Assembly: GCA_003243275.1 (NCBI GenBank)
Contig: QFQR01000007.1
Location: 62,001-126,000, forward strand
DNA: 64,000 nt
Direction: 5' to 3'
From: Leifsonia xyli
GTDB taxonomy: Bacteria > Actinomycetota > Actinomycetes > Actinomycetales > Microbacteriaceae
The position numbers and the translations under genes were made by a program. Positions 1-8,300 of the stretch are shown here, piece by piece. A model generated the notes under the pieces. That model was given only the letters and a program-made list of their open reading frames with translations, was not told the origin of the DNA and did no database searches. How positions within the stretch are numbered: position 1 is the stretch's first letter; every line of letters begins with the position of its first letter.

Positions 1-810
1 CGGCGTCTCGGTGGCCACCACCGGTCGCCCCGTCGACATGGCTTCGAGGGCGACGGTCATCCCGGAGACGTGCAGATTCGGATGCGTCGCGAGCGCGACC
101 ACGCTCGCCCGGCCGTACAGGGCCCGCAGCTCCGCGTGCGGCATCCGCGGAAGAGTTCGCACCCCGTCCGGGACGGGAAGATCCCCCGCGCCCTGCACCA
201 CGAGATCCGCGTCGGGACGCGCCAGATGCACGAGCGCGAGCGCCGCGAACAGGGTCGCGGTGTCGCGGTCGCGGTCACGACCCGCAGACATCACGAGCGG
301 GCGTTCCGGGTAGGGCTGCGCGGCGAAGAACCGGTGGTCGATCCCGAAGCGGATGGTGTGGACGGTCGGGCCGTCGGCGCCGACGAGCTCGATCAGCGGA
401 TCGTGCTGCGCCCGACTCAGCACCCAGAGCGCATCCATGCGGCGCAGCAGGCGGCGGATCGACGGCACCGCCTCGGAGCCGCGCGCCGCGAGGTCGGTCA
501 GCCAGATCACCCCGCCTACGCGTGCCGCGTGGCGGGTGGTGAGCACCGAGCGGGCGGATGCGTTCTCGTCCCAGGTGACGCCGACCGCGTCGTCGGGGGT
601 GGCGGGCGCCGGGATCCCGAGGCGCGCCCGGAGCTTCTCGGCCGCCGTCGCCTGGCGAAGTCGCTCGAGCTGCAACTCGCCCACGGCCGTCAACCCGTCG
701 AGCCCATAGGGCAGTCGGCTCGGCACCTCGCCGAGGGCGTGACGACGCTCCCAGTCGGGTGCGTCCAGCTCCGTGCCGAAGCCGAGCGCGATCCTGGGGC
801 GATCCGGCAT
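1..810 (-). CDS. Glycosyltransferase, GT4-like (3' part cut off by window edge)
   Basis: Reading the minus strand from ATG 810 gives 270 uninterrupted codons that run off the window, so the C-terminus is missing. The visible part has an N-terminal GT-B-like half, a region shaped like the nucleotide-sugar domain (FGIDHRFFAAQPYPERP, then LVMSAGRDRDRDTATLF), and a late ALEAMSTGRPVVATET stretch typical of the GT4 donor-binding motif. It probably transfers a sugar from a nucleotide donor onto a lipid-linked glycan at the cytoplasmic face. The gene is divergent from the tyrosine phosphatase at 887 and opens the exopolysaccharide locus. Family assignment is good; donor and acceptor are unknown. Confidence 0.8.
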   Translation of the reverse strand, partial: MPDRPRIALGFGTELDAPDWERRHALGEVPSRLPYGLDGLTAVGELQLERLRQATAAEKLRARLGIPAPATPDDAVGVTWDENASARSVLTTRHAARVGGVIWLTDLAARGSEAVPSIRRLLRRMDALWVLSRAQHDPLIELVGADGPTVHTIRFGIDHRFFAAQPYPERPLVMSAGRDRDRDTATLFAALALVHLARPDADLVVQGAGDLPVPDGVRTLPRMPHAELRALYGRASVVALATHPNLHVSGMTVALEAMSTGRPVVATETP

Positions 811-853
811 GCTGCCACGCTATCGGGTGTGCGGACGCCGAAGCGCCGGCTGC

Positions 854-859
854 TAGCAT
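854..859 (+). promoter_or_regulatory. Candidate -10 (TAGCAT) for the tyrosine phosphatase gene
   Basis: TAGCAT lies 27 bases before GTG 887 and ahead of the GGAGGG ribosome site. No convincing -35 is visible. It fits the TAnnnT pattern seen before several other starts in this window. Confidence 0.35.
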
Positions 860-886
860 GACCGCACCGATCGGAGGGATGACACG

Positions 887-1531
887 GTGGATCGACTCGC
901 ACGATCGGACATCCTCGTCGTCTGCACGGCGAACGTCTGCCGCTCGCCGCTCGCCGAGTACGTCCTGCAGGAGCTGCTGCGCGGCACCCGCGGATTCGAG
1001 TCGGTCGCGATCGGGAGCGTCGGGGTGAAGCCCGTGCGGAACGGGCGGATGTGCGAGCTCGCGGAGGCCTCGCTCACGGGCACCAACGCGGAGCCGTTCG
1101 CGCGCGCGCACAAGTCGCTGAGCGCGACGCCCACCCGTCTCGGCAACGCCACCCTCATCCTCACCGCCTCGCGTTCGAACCGGGCCGCGATCGCGCGCAT
1201 CCTGCCGCAGGCGCGGCCGCGTACCTTCACGATCACCGAGGCGATCGCCCTCGGCCAGGGGTTCTCGCCCGAGGGGGAGACCGGCGTCGACGCGGTGCGC
1301 GCCTTCGCCCGCTATCTCGACGCGCGGCGCGGACTCGCGGCCCCGGTCGCGCCGAGCGGCGTCCGCAGCTGGTTCTCCCGGGCGAGCGACCCGTGGTCCA
1401 TCGCCGACGGGCACAATCTCGGAGCCAAGCAGCACGCGCGCACGATCAGCGAGGTGCGGTCTCGCGTCACGACGCTCGGCGGCATCCTGGTCGAGGGTGC
1501 GCGCTCCTCGAGCGCCGCCCGCGCGAGCTGA
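887..1531 (+). CDS. Low-molecular-weight protein-tyrosine phosphatase
   Basis: A 214-residue protein with the P-loop signature C-x5-R-S near the N-terminus (VCTANVCRSP, about residues 12-21), the hallmark of the low-molecular-weight tyrosine phosphatase fold. GTG 887 is chosen because GGAGGG sits 8 bases upstream; the ATG at 879 is out of frame. In polysaccharide loci such enzymes (Wzb/CpsB-type role) dephosphorylate the chain-length tyrosine kinase, here plausibly the Wzc-like protein at 12760. It is longer than the classical 150-residue members, with a divergent C-terminal extension; the usual late Asp-Pro acid motif is not obvious, so activity is not certain. It ends tail-to-tail with the GT2 gene. 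Confidence 0.85.
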   Translation: MDRLARSDILVVCTANVCRSPLAEYVLQELLRGTRGFESVAIGSVGVKPVRNGRMCELAEASLTGTNAEPFARAHKSLSATPTRLGNATLILTASRSNRAAIARILPQARPRTFTITEAIALGQGFSPEGETGVDAVRAFARYLDARRGLAAPVAPSGVRSWFSRASDPWSIADGHNLGAKQHARTISEVRSRVTTLGGILVEGARSSSAARAS

Positions 1532-1543
1532 GACGCGGGCGGC
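1514..1543. terminator. Bidirectional hairpin terminator
   Basis: Perfect 10-bp inverted repeat GCCGCCCGCG (1514-1523) / CGCGGGCGGC (1534-1543) with a 10-base loop. It overlaps the phosphatase stop and abuts the stop of the convergent glycosyltransferase. No U-tract, as is common in GC-rich actinobacteria. Confidence 0.6.
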
Positions 1544-2467
1544 TCAGCGCGCGTACTCCCGGAAGCTCGTCCCGAACGCTCCGCTCAGATAGCCCGCACC
1601 GCGGGAGATCGACCGGCGGCCGCGCGCGCGGCGGGTCAGCGATCCGGTCACGGCGCCGAGCAGCCACAACCCGCCGCCCCCGCCGAGGCGGAGCAGAGCC
1701 GACCCCAGCGACGTTCCTCGCGCGACGAGCCGTCCCCCGGGGCCCGCAGCGAGTGCGATCCGCACCCGCGCGGAGGAGTTGCCGGTGCGGTAGGCGCGCA
1801 TGAGCACCCATCGTCGGTCGATGCGCTCCGGGAGCACGTCCTCCACGACGACGGCGGCGCTGGTCCAGCGGATGCGGTAGCCGGCGCGGGCGAACTGGAG
1901 CGTGAACATGCTGTCCTCGCCGCCCGTCATCCCGAAGCGCGGATCGAAGCGCACCCCGCTGCGACGCACGGCATCCAGGTCGAGCAGCAGGTTGTTGGTG
2001 GCGGCGATCGGCATCAGCTGCCCCTCGACACGCTCCGGGCGGACGAAGGCGCCCACCGCGGTCAGCCAGGGGTCGATCTCCGACGGCAGCGGGGTGACGA
2101 CGCGCGCGGCCACGCCCGCGGCATCCGGGAAGCGGTCGAAGGCGCCGAGCAGCTCCCGCAGCCAGTCGAGCTGCGGCACCTCGTCGTCGTCGACGAAGAT
2201 CAACAGGTCGTCGTCTGCGCTCTCGTCGAGCGCGCGGTTGCGCACGGCGGCGAGTCCGGGAGTCGGCTCGACCACGTAGCGCGCTGCGGGCCGCCCCACC
2301 ACGACGGGTGCCGCGGAGCGCGCCTGATCGTTGTCGATCACGAGCACCTGCACCACGTCGTCGCCGGAGGCGTGGGCGGCGATCGCCGCCTCGACCCCAT
2401 CGAGGCACGCGGCGAGGCGATCCGGACGGCGATAGCTCGGGATCGCGATCGTGACCCGGCGGATCAC
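1544..2467 (-). CDS. Glycosyltransferase family 2
   Basis: A 307-residue GT-A enzyme. The N-terminus has the GT2 opening VTIAIPSYRRPDRLAACL, followed by the metal-binding FVDDDEVP and an acidic GGEDSMF motif in the acceptor half. The start is GTG 2467, which overlaps the TGA of the upstream gene (GTGA), indicating translational coupling; longer readings upstream are shadows of the neighbour. It likely adds one sugar to the lipid-linked repeat unit. Specificity cannot be read from sequence. Confidence 0.85.
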   Translation of the reverse strand: MIRRVTIAIPSYRRPDRLAACLDGVEAAIAAHASGDDVVQVLVIDNDQARSAAPVVVGRPAARYVVEPTPGLAAVRNRALDESADDDLLIFVDDDEVPQLDWLRELLGAFDRFPDAAGVAARVVTPLPSEIDPWLTAVGAFVRPERVEGQLMPIAATNNLLLDLDAVRRSGVRFDPRFGMTGGEDSMFTLQFARAGYRIRWTSAAVVVEDVLPERIDRRWVLMRAYRTGNSSARVRIALAAGPGGRLVARGTSLGSALLRLGGGGGLWLLGAVTGSLTRRARGRRSISRGAGYLSGAFGTSFREYAR

Positions 2468-3522
2468 CCGCGCGCCTCGCGGCGGATCCCGAGCGCCAAA
2501 CGGTAGGCGTCGAGGTGCCGGGAACCGGTGTCCTCCCACCCGCGCCGGGAGAGGTCGGGGGCGCCGACCGGCGGCTCGGCCTGCACGGCGTCGATCGCCC
2601 GCAGGAGGGCTGCGGTGTCGAGCTCCTCCGCGTAGCAGTGCAGCCACCCGTCGCCGACCTCGGCGGCGAGCGCGCGGTTCGCCTCGTTGTCGGGCACGAG
2701 GACGGGACGCTCGAGCGAGAGCGCGGCGAGCACGCTCCCCGAGTTGTGCATGAAGCGATAGGGCAGCACGACGAGTTCCGCCCCCGTCATCGCCTGCACG
2801 AAGGCGTCGTCGTCGAGGAATCCGAAGGCGAGGGAGATCCGGGGGGCGTCGGCGGCGAGCGCGCGCAACTCGGCAGCGAGCTCCTCCGAGGTCGGCTTCC
2901 CCGACACGGTGAGTTCGAGATCCGCGCGCTCCGAGGCGAGTTCGCGGAACGCCCGGATGAGATCCTCGACGCCCTTGTACCGACGGATGAGTCCGACGAA
3001 GCCGAGCCGACCGGGGGTCGCCTCCGAGCGGGGAGCGGATGCGAACCAGTCGCGGTAATGGCCATGCAGGATCGTCACGTGCGGTTGCCCCTCGGGGAGC
3101 CGCGTGGTCTCGCCGATCAGGATGCGCAGGGTCGCGAGCTGCTCGACGCGCTCCAGGATGCGGCGCTGGGCGGGCGAGACGTCGCGAGGAAGGTGCAGAT
3201 TGTGCACCGTGCGCACGACCGCGATCCGGCGCTGCCGCACGCGCGCGAGCAGCAGCCGGAACGCGAGGTGCTTGCCGAGCGCCTTGAGCGGGGTGGAGGC
3301 GCTGAACAGGGCCTCCGGCCAGTGGAGGTGGATGACGTCGTAGCTCCCGAAGAGCGCTGTGCGCCAGCTGAAGCGCAGGTGCTCGAGCTCCGGCTCGGCC
3401 GCGAGCGCCGCGTCGAGCATCGTGATGTACGGGTTGGTGGTCGCCCGCGGTGCCGGAAACGTCTGCAGCACTCGGACGCGGGCGGACACACCGGGCGGTG
3501 CCGGAGTCGGCGTAGCGGTCAC
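2464..3522 (-). CDS. Glycosyltransferase, GT-B fold (family 1/4-like)
   Basis: A 352-residue protein with a Rossmann-like N-terminal half (HLHWPEALF region) and a C-terminal donor domain introduced by GRLGFVGLIRRYKGVEDLI. GTG 3522 is chosen because GAGGAA lies just upstream on the minus strand; the open frame further upstream is a shadow of the divergent GT2 gene. Its stop is overlapped by the next gene in the same direction. The canonical GT4 E-x7-E is degenerate, with PYRFMHNSGSVLAALS at that place, as in several polysaccharide glycosyltransferases. Donor unknown. Confidence 0.8.
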   Translation of the reverse strand: MTATPTPAPPGVSARVRVLQTFPAPRATTNPYITMLDAALAAEPELEHLRFSWRTALFGSYDVIHLHWPEALFSASTPLKALGKHLAFRLLLARVRQRRIAVVRTVHNLHLPRDVSPAQRRILERVEQLATLRILIGETTRLPEGQPHVTILHGHYRDWFASAPRSEATPGRLGFVGLIRRYKGVEDLIRAFRELASERADLELTVSGKPTSEELAAELRALAADAPRISLAFGFLDDDAFVQAMTGAELVVLPYRFMHNSGSVLAALSLERPVLVPDNEANRALAAEVGDGWLHCYAEELDTAALLRAIDAVQAEPPVGAPDLSRRGWEDTGSRHLDAYRLALGIRREARG

Positions 3523-3573
3523 GGGTTCCTCGAGGTGTCGACGGGCACGCACCCGGATCGGGACTGCCTGCGC

Positions 3574-3579
3574 GGCTAG
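3574..3579 (+). promoter_or_regulatory. Candidate -10 (TAGGCT) for the GT2 gene at 3611
   Basis: TAGGCT lies 31 bases upstream of ATG 3611 in the short divergent intergenic region. No clear -35 is seen. Confidence 0.3.
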
Positions 3580-3610
3580 GCTACCTGTGCCGGCGGCGCG
3601 TGGGGAGACT

Positions 3611-4534
3611 ATGGCACAGCACACCGAGAGCGGCGCACCGGCCGGCACCGCGGTCATCGTGGTGAACTTCGGATCCCATGCGCTCGTCGACGCGAACCTG
3701 AGCCGCACCCTCGCCGGGCTGGAGGGCGTGACGGGCGTCGTCGTCGACAACTTCACGGATCCGGCCGAGCGCGCTGCGGTATCCGAGTTGTGCGCCGCGC
3801 GTGGCTGGACCGCGGTGCTCTCGGATCGCAACGAGGGATTCGGCACCGGGGTGCGTCGCGGGGTCGAGGCGATCCGCGGGCGCGACGTGCGCACGATCGT
3901 CATGCTCAACCCCGACGCCTGGATGGAGCCGTCGGCGCTCGAAGCGCTCGTCGCCCACGCGGTCCGGGATCCGCGAGCTCTCGTGGCCCCGCTGGTGGTC
4001 CGGCCAGACGGCACCGTCTTCGCCGATCTGCAAGACCTCTATCTCGCGGACGGCACGATGCGCGCCTCGCGGGCCCGACCCGCCGAGGTGCGGGAGCACG
4101 AGGTGCTGAGGTGGGTGAGCGGGGCGTGCGCCGCCCTCTCGCTCGAGCTGTGGGACGCGAGCGGGGGATTCGACGACGACTACTTCCTCTACTGGGAGGA
4201 TGTCGACCTCTCGGCGAGGGTCTGGGCGGTCGGCGGCACGGTCGAGCTGGATCGGGACGTCTCGGCGGTGCACGACGAGGGGGGAACCCACGGGTTCGCG
4301 GCCGCGGGCCGGGCGAAGTCGCCGATCTACTACTACTACAACATCCGCAACCGGTTCCTCTTCGCGCGCAAGCATCTCGATGAGGACGGGCAGCGACGGT
4401 GGCGCGGCTCCGCGACGCGGGTGGCGCGAAAAGTGCTGCTGCAGGGCGGGCGGCGGCAGTTCGTGCACCCGGCGCGCACGCTCGTCCCCGCCTGGAAGGC
4501 GCTTCGTGACGGACGGCGGTGGGAAGGGTCTTGA
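3611..4534 (+). CDS. Glycosyltransferase family 2, rhamnosyltransferase-like
   Basis: A 307-residue GT-A protein. It opens with TAVIVVNFGSHALV, has MLNPDAWM in the donor-metal position (the N-P-D form typical of rhamnosyltransferase-like GT2 enzymes), and carries YWEDVDLSARVW as the C-terminal acidic motif. ATG 3611 follows GGGGAG at normal spacing, whereas the open frame begins 252 bases earlier with no ribosome site. A conserved run of tyrosines at about residues 240-244 (IYYYYNIRNRFLF) is typical of this subgroup. Divergent from the GT-B gene at 3522. It probably extends the glycan in the cytosol; the rhamnose donor is inferred from motif style only. Confidence 0.83.
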   Translation: MAQHTESGAPAGTAVIVVNFGSHALVDANLSRTLAGLEGVTGVVVDNFTDPAERAAVSELCAARGWTAVLSDRNEGFGTGVRRGVEAIRGRDVRTIVMLNPDAWMEPSALEALVAHAVRDPRALVAPLVVRPDGTVFADLQDLYLADGTMRASRARPAEVREHEVLRWVSGACAALSLELWDASGGFDDDYFLYWEDVDLSARVWAVGGTVELDRDVSAVHDEGGTHGFAAAGRAKSPIYYYYNIRNRFLFARKHLDEDGQRRWRGSATRVARKVLLQGGRRQFVHPARTLVPAWKALRDGRRWEGS

Positions 4535-4559
4535 CCCCGTGAACGGGGGGGCCTATTCT
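4531..4559 (+). promoter_or_regulatory. Sigma-70-type promoter for the lipoprotein/PKD gene pair
   Basis: TTGACC (4531-4536) and TATTCT (4554-4559) are separated by exactly 17 bases. The -35 overlaps the stop of the preceding glycosyltransferase gene, so the lipoprotein and PKD genes have their own transcription start about 80 bases before GTG 4645. Confidence 0.7.
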
Positions 4560-4644
4560 GAGGGACACCCAGCATCCGGCCACCCACCGGATCACTGAAT
4601 ACCCCCCACCCTGCACCACCTGTTTCCCGAAAAGCAGGCACCCT

Positions 4645-5292
4645 GTGAACACCCCCCCTGCAGTGATGTCGTTCGCCGACGCCCGAGGCGCCGTGCCCGT
4701 CACCCCTTCCTCCCGCGTGCGCTCGAGCGCAAGCGGTCTCGCCGCGCTGGTCGTGGTCGTCGTCGGGCTGGTTCTCGTCGGCTGCACCTCGGCGCCGCCG
4801 GACTCCGCCCCCGTGACCCCCGAGCCTCAGCGCACCGAGCCCGTGCCGGCGCCGAGCGGCGGAAGCATCGAGGACGAGATCACGGCGCCCGCCCCGCAGC
4901 CGACCGAGCAGGCCGCGATCGGAGACAAGGCGAGCGTCGACGGCGGGCTCTCGATCCGTCTGGCCCAGGTCGATCCCACGACGGTGACCGCCGAGACCCC
5001 AGGTGAGGTGAGCGGCACCGCGGTCAAGGTGACCGTCGAGATCACCAACTCGGGCAAAGCCGCCGCGGATGTCAGCTCCGCCTACGTGAACCTGTCCGCG
5101 AGCGACGGCACCTACGGTGTGCCGACCACCGCCGGAGATCCCGAACCTCTCGCCGGGAGCGTCGCCCCCGGCGCGACCGCGCGCGGCAGCTACGTCTTCA
5201 TGCTCCCCAAGCCCGCCGACCGTGAGGTCGTCGTCACCGTCACCCCCGCGGCGGGATCTCCCGCCGTCGCCTTCACGGGACGCATCTCGTGA
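4645..5292 (+). CDS. Secreted lipoprotein with an Ig-like/DUF4352-like domain
   Basis: A 215-residue protein: a basic N-region, a valine-rich hydrophobic stretch and a lipobox LVGC with the modified cysteine at about residue 47. A proline-rich linker follows, then a beta-rich domain resembling the small secreted DUF4352-type fold (VKVTVEITNSGKAAADV). It should be lipid-anchored on the outer face of the membrane. GTG 4645 is the first start; an in-frame ATG seven codons later is also possible. Its stop overlaps a GTG of the downstream frame, but the PKD gene more likely starts at 5322. Co-transcription suggests a joint surface role; function unknown. Confidence 0.75.
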   Translation: MNTPPAVMSFADARGAVPVTPSSRVRSSASGLAALVVVVVGLVLVGCTSAPPDSAPVTPEPQRTEPVPAPSGGSIEDEITAPAPQPTEQAAIGDKASVDGGLSIRLAQVDPTTVTAETPGEVSGTAVKVTVEITNSGKAAADVSSAYVNLSASDGTYGVPTTAGDPEPLAGSVAPGATARGSYVFMLPKPADREVVVTVTPAAGSPAVAFTGRIS

Positions 5293-5321
5293 CCACCTCC
5301 GCACCCCCCACAGGAGACCCG

Positions 5322-8300
5322 ATGTCCAGCACCCTCCGCCTCGGACGATTCGCCGCGATGGCGCTCGCCACCGCACTCGTCGCCACCGGCCTCACCGTGT
5401 TCCAAGCTGGCGTCGCCCAGGCCGACGAGCTTCCGAGTCCCCCGCGCATCCTCCAGCGCGACGACTCGGTGGTCACGGCCGATCCGTTGCCGACGATCCA
5501 GCTCGACTCGGGCTACGTGTGGGCGCAGACCATGATCGGCGACATCGTCTATGCGGCGGGCAGCTTCTCCAACGCGCGCGCCGCGGGAACGCCCGCGGGT
5601 GGGGCGACGACGCCGCGCGCCAACGTGCTCGCCTACAACATCACGACGGGCGAGCTCACCTCCTTCGCCCCCCAGGTGAACGGTGTCGTGAGGTCGATCG
5701 CGGCGTCGCCCGACGGCTCGCGCATCTACCTGGGCGGTTCGTTCAACACGGTGAACGCGCAGACGCGATACAACTTCGCCGCCGTGGATGCGACCACCGG
5801 CGCCCTGGTTCCGGGCTTCAGCCCGTCGATCGGGGGAAGCGGCGTCTACGCGATCGTCGCGAACAACGACGCGGTCTACCTCGGCGGGCTCTTCACCGCG
5901 GCGAACGCGACGGCGCGCAAGAACCTCGCCGCCTTCTCGACGGCCAACGGCGCGCTCCTCGGGTGGGCGCCCACCACTGATCTTCAGGTGGATGCGGCGG
6001 TGATGGAACCGACCGGGACCAAGCTGATCATCGGTGGACGGTTCGCGAACGTGAACGGGGTCTCGCAGCGGGGCCTCGCCGCCCTCGACCTCGTCAGCGG
6101 GGCGATCATGCCGTGGGCGGCCCCCGCGACCGTGCGCAACGGCGCTTCGTCCGGCGACTACGCAGGCAAGGCGGGCATCTTCGGTCTCGCCACCGACGCG
6201 AACACCGTGTACGGCACCGGGTGGGTCTACGCCAATGTCGCCACCGGCAACCTGGAGGGCGTCTTCGCCGCCGAGAAGGACACCGGCGACATCCGCTGGG
6301 TGGCCGACTGCCACGGCGACCACTACGGGGTGTACTCCACCGGAAAGACCGTCTACGCGACGAGCCACACCCACCAGTGCGAGACCGTCGGACTCGCACC
6401 GGAGATGACCCCGCGCACCTACCGCTACGCGGAGGCGTACACCGCCGCCGTCGGCGGGGTGCTGACCCGTTCGGCCTCCGTCAGCGACATCTACGCCGAC
6501 TGGAGCGGAACCCCCGCCCCGTCGCCGTACGCGTGGTACCCCGACTTCACGGTCGGCACCGCGAGCGGACTCGGCCAGGCCGGTCTCTCCATCACCGGCA
6601 ACGGCGACTACATCTCGATCGGCGGCGAGTTCGGCTCGGTCAACAACCGGCAGTTCTACGGACTCGTCCGCTTCTCCACGAAGCCCACCCCGAAGGCCTC
6701 CCAGGGGCCACGGGTCTCGGCAGACAACTGGACCGCGGTCGCAACCTCCCAGACCGCAGGAAATGCGCGCATCACGGTGCCCGCCAACTGGGATCGTGAC
6801 GACCGCGACCTGACCTACGAGCTGTACCGCCAGGGAACCAGCACGCCGGTCGCCTCCACCGTGGTCGCCTCGACCTGGTTCAACCTTCCGACCGTGTCGC
6901 TGAGCGACACCGGGCAGGTACCCGGTTCGACCCAGAACTACCGGGTCGTGGTGAAGGACCGCGACGGCAACAGCGTCACCGGGAACTGGGTGCCCGTCAC
7001 GATCTCGAGCGTCGTCGCACCCTACGGCGCCCAGGTGCTCGCAGACGGTGCCTCGCTCTACTACCGCCTCGGCACGGACACCACCGACTGGACGGGCGGC
7101 CCCGACCCCGTGTTCGGGTCGAGCGTGACGAGCGCGAGCCCGGGCGCCACCGCCGACGCGAACACCTCCGCCTCGGTGTTCAACGGTTCCTCGACCTCGA
7201 CGGTGCGCACGAGCACGACGCGAGCAGTCCCGTCGACCTTCTCGGTCGAGGCCTGGTTCAAGACGAACACCACCCGCGGTGGCAAGATCCTGGGCTACGG
7301 CTCGAGCGCGACGGGCAATTCGAGCAACTACGACCGGCAGCTCTACATGCTCAACAACGGACGTGTGTCGTTCGGTGTCTACAACGGCGCCACCACGGCG
7401 ATCACCACCACGAGCGCGCTCAACAACAACCAGTGGCACCACATCGTCGGCACGCAGGGGGCGGATGGCCTCAAGCTCTACGTCGACGGGGTCCTGCAGG
7501 CCTCCAACGCGTCGGCGACGACCGCGCAGGCCTTCACCGGCTACTGGCGGATCGGCGGTGACAACATCGGCGGCTGGCCCAACCAGCCCTCGAACAGCTA
7601 CTTCGTCGGATCGATCGACGACGTGGCGGTCTACCCGACCGCTCTGACCGCAGGCACGGTGGCGGCTCACTCCGCGATCGGGCGCGGGCAGACGCCGCCC
7701 ACCGCGAGCTTCGCCTCGTCGGTGACCGACCTGACCGCATCGTTCGATGCGAGCGCAACCACGGCAGCTTCGGGCCGCACGATCGCCGACTACAGCTGGA
7801 GCTTCGGCGACGGCAGCACCGGCAACGGGGCGACCGCCACCCACAGCTACGCCACCGCCGGCACCTATCAGGTCACCCTGACGGCCACGGATGACGGAGG
7901 TCTCGCGGGCAGCACGACGCAGTCGGTGACGGTGACCGCACCGAACCAGCCGCCTGTGGTGTCGTTCACCTCCTCGACGGCGGGCCTCACGGCGTCGGTC
8001 AACGCCTCCGCCTCGACCGACCCCGACGGCACGATCGTGTCGTACAGCTGGAACTGGGGTGACGGCACGCCCGCGGGCAGCGGGACCACGGCCGCGCACA
8101 AGTACGCGCAGCCGGGCACCTACCAGGTGACGGTGACCGCGACCGACGACGACGGTGCCGTGACGACCTCGGCGCCGACCGCGGTGACGGTGACCCACGC
8201 GGACCCGGTCGCCTCGTTCACCTCGACGGCAGCCGGCATGGGTGTCACGGTCGACGCGAGCGCCTCCACGGCGAGCGACGGCGCGACGCTGAGCTACTCG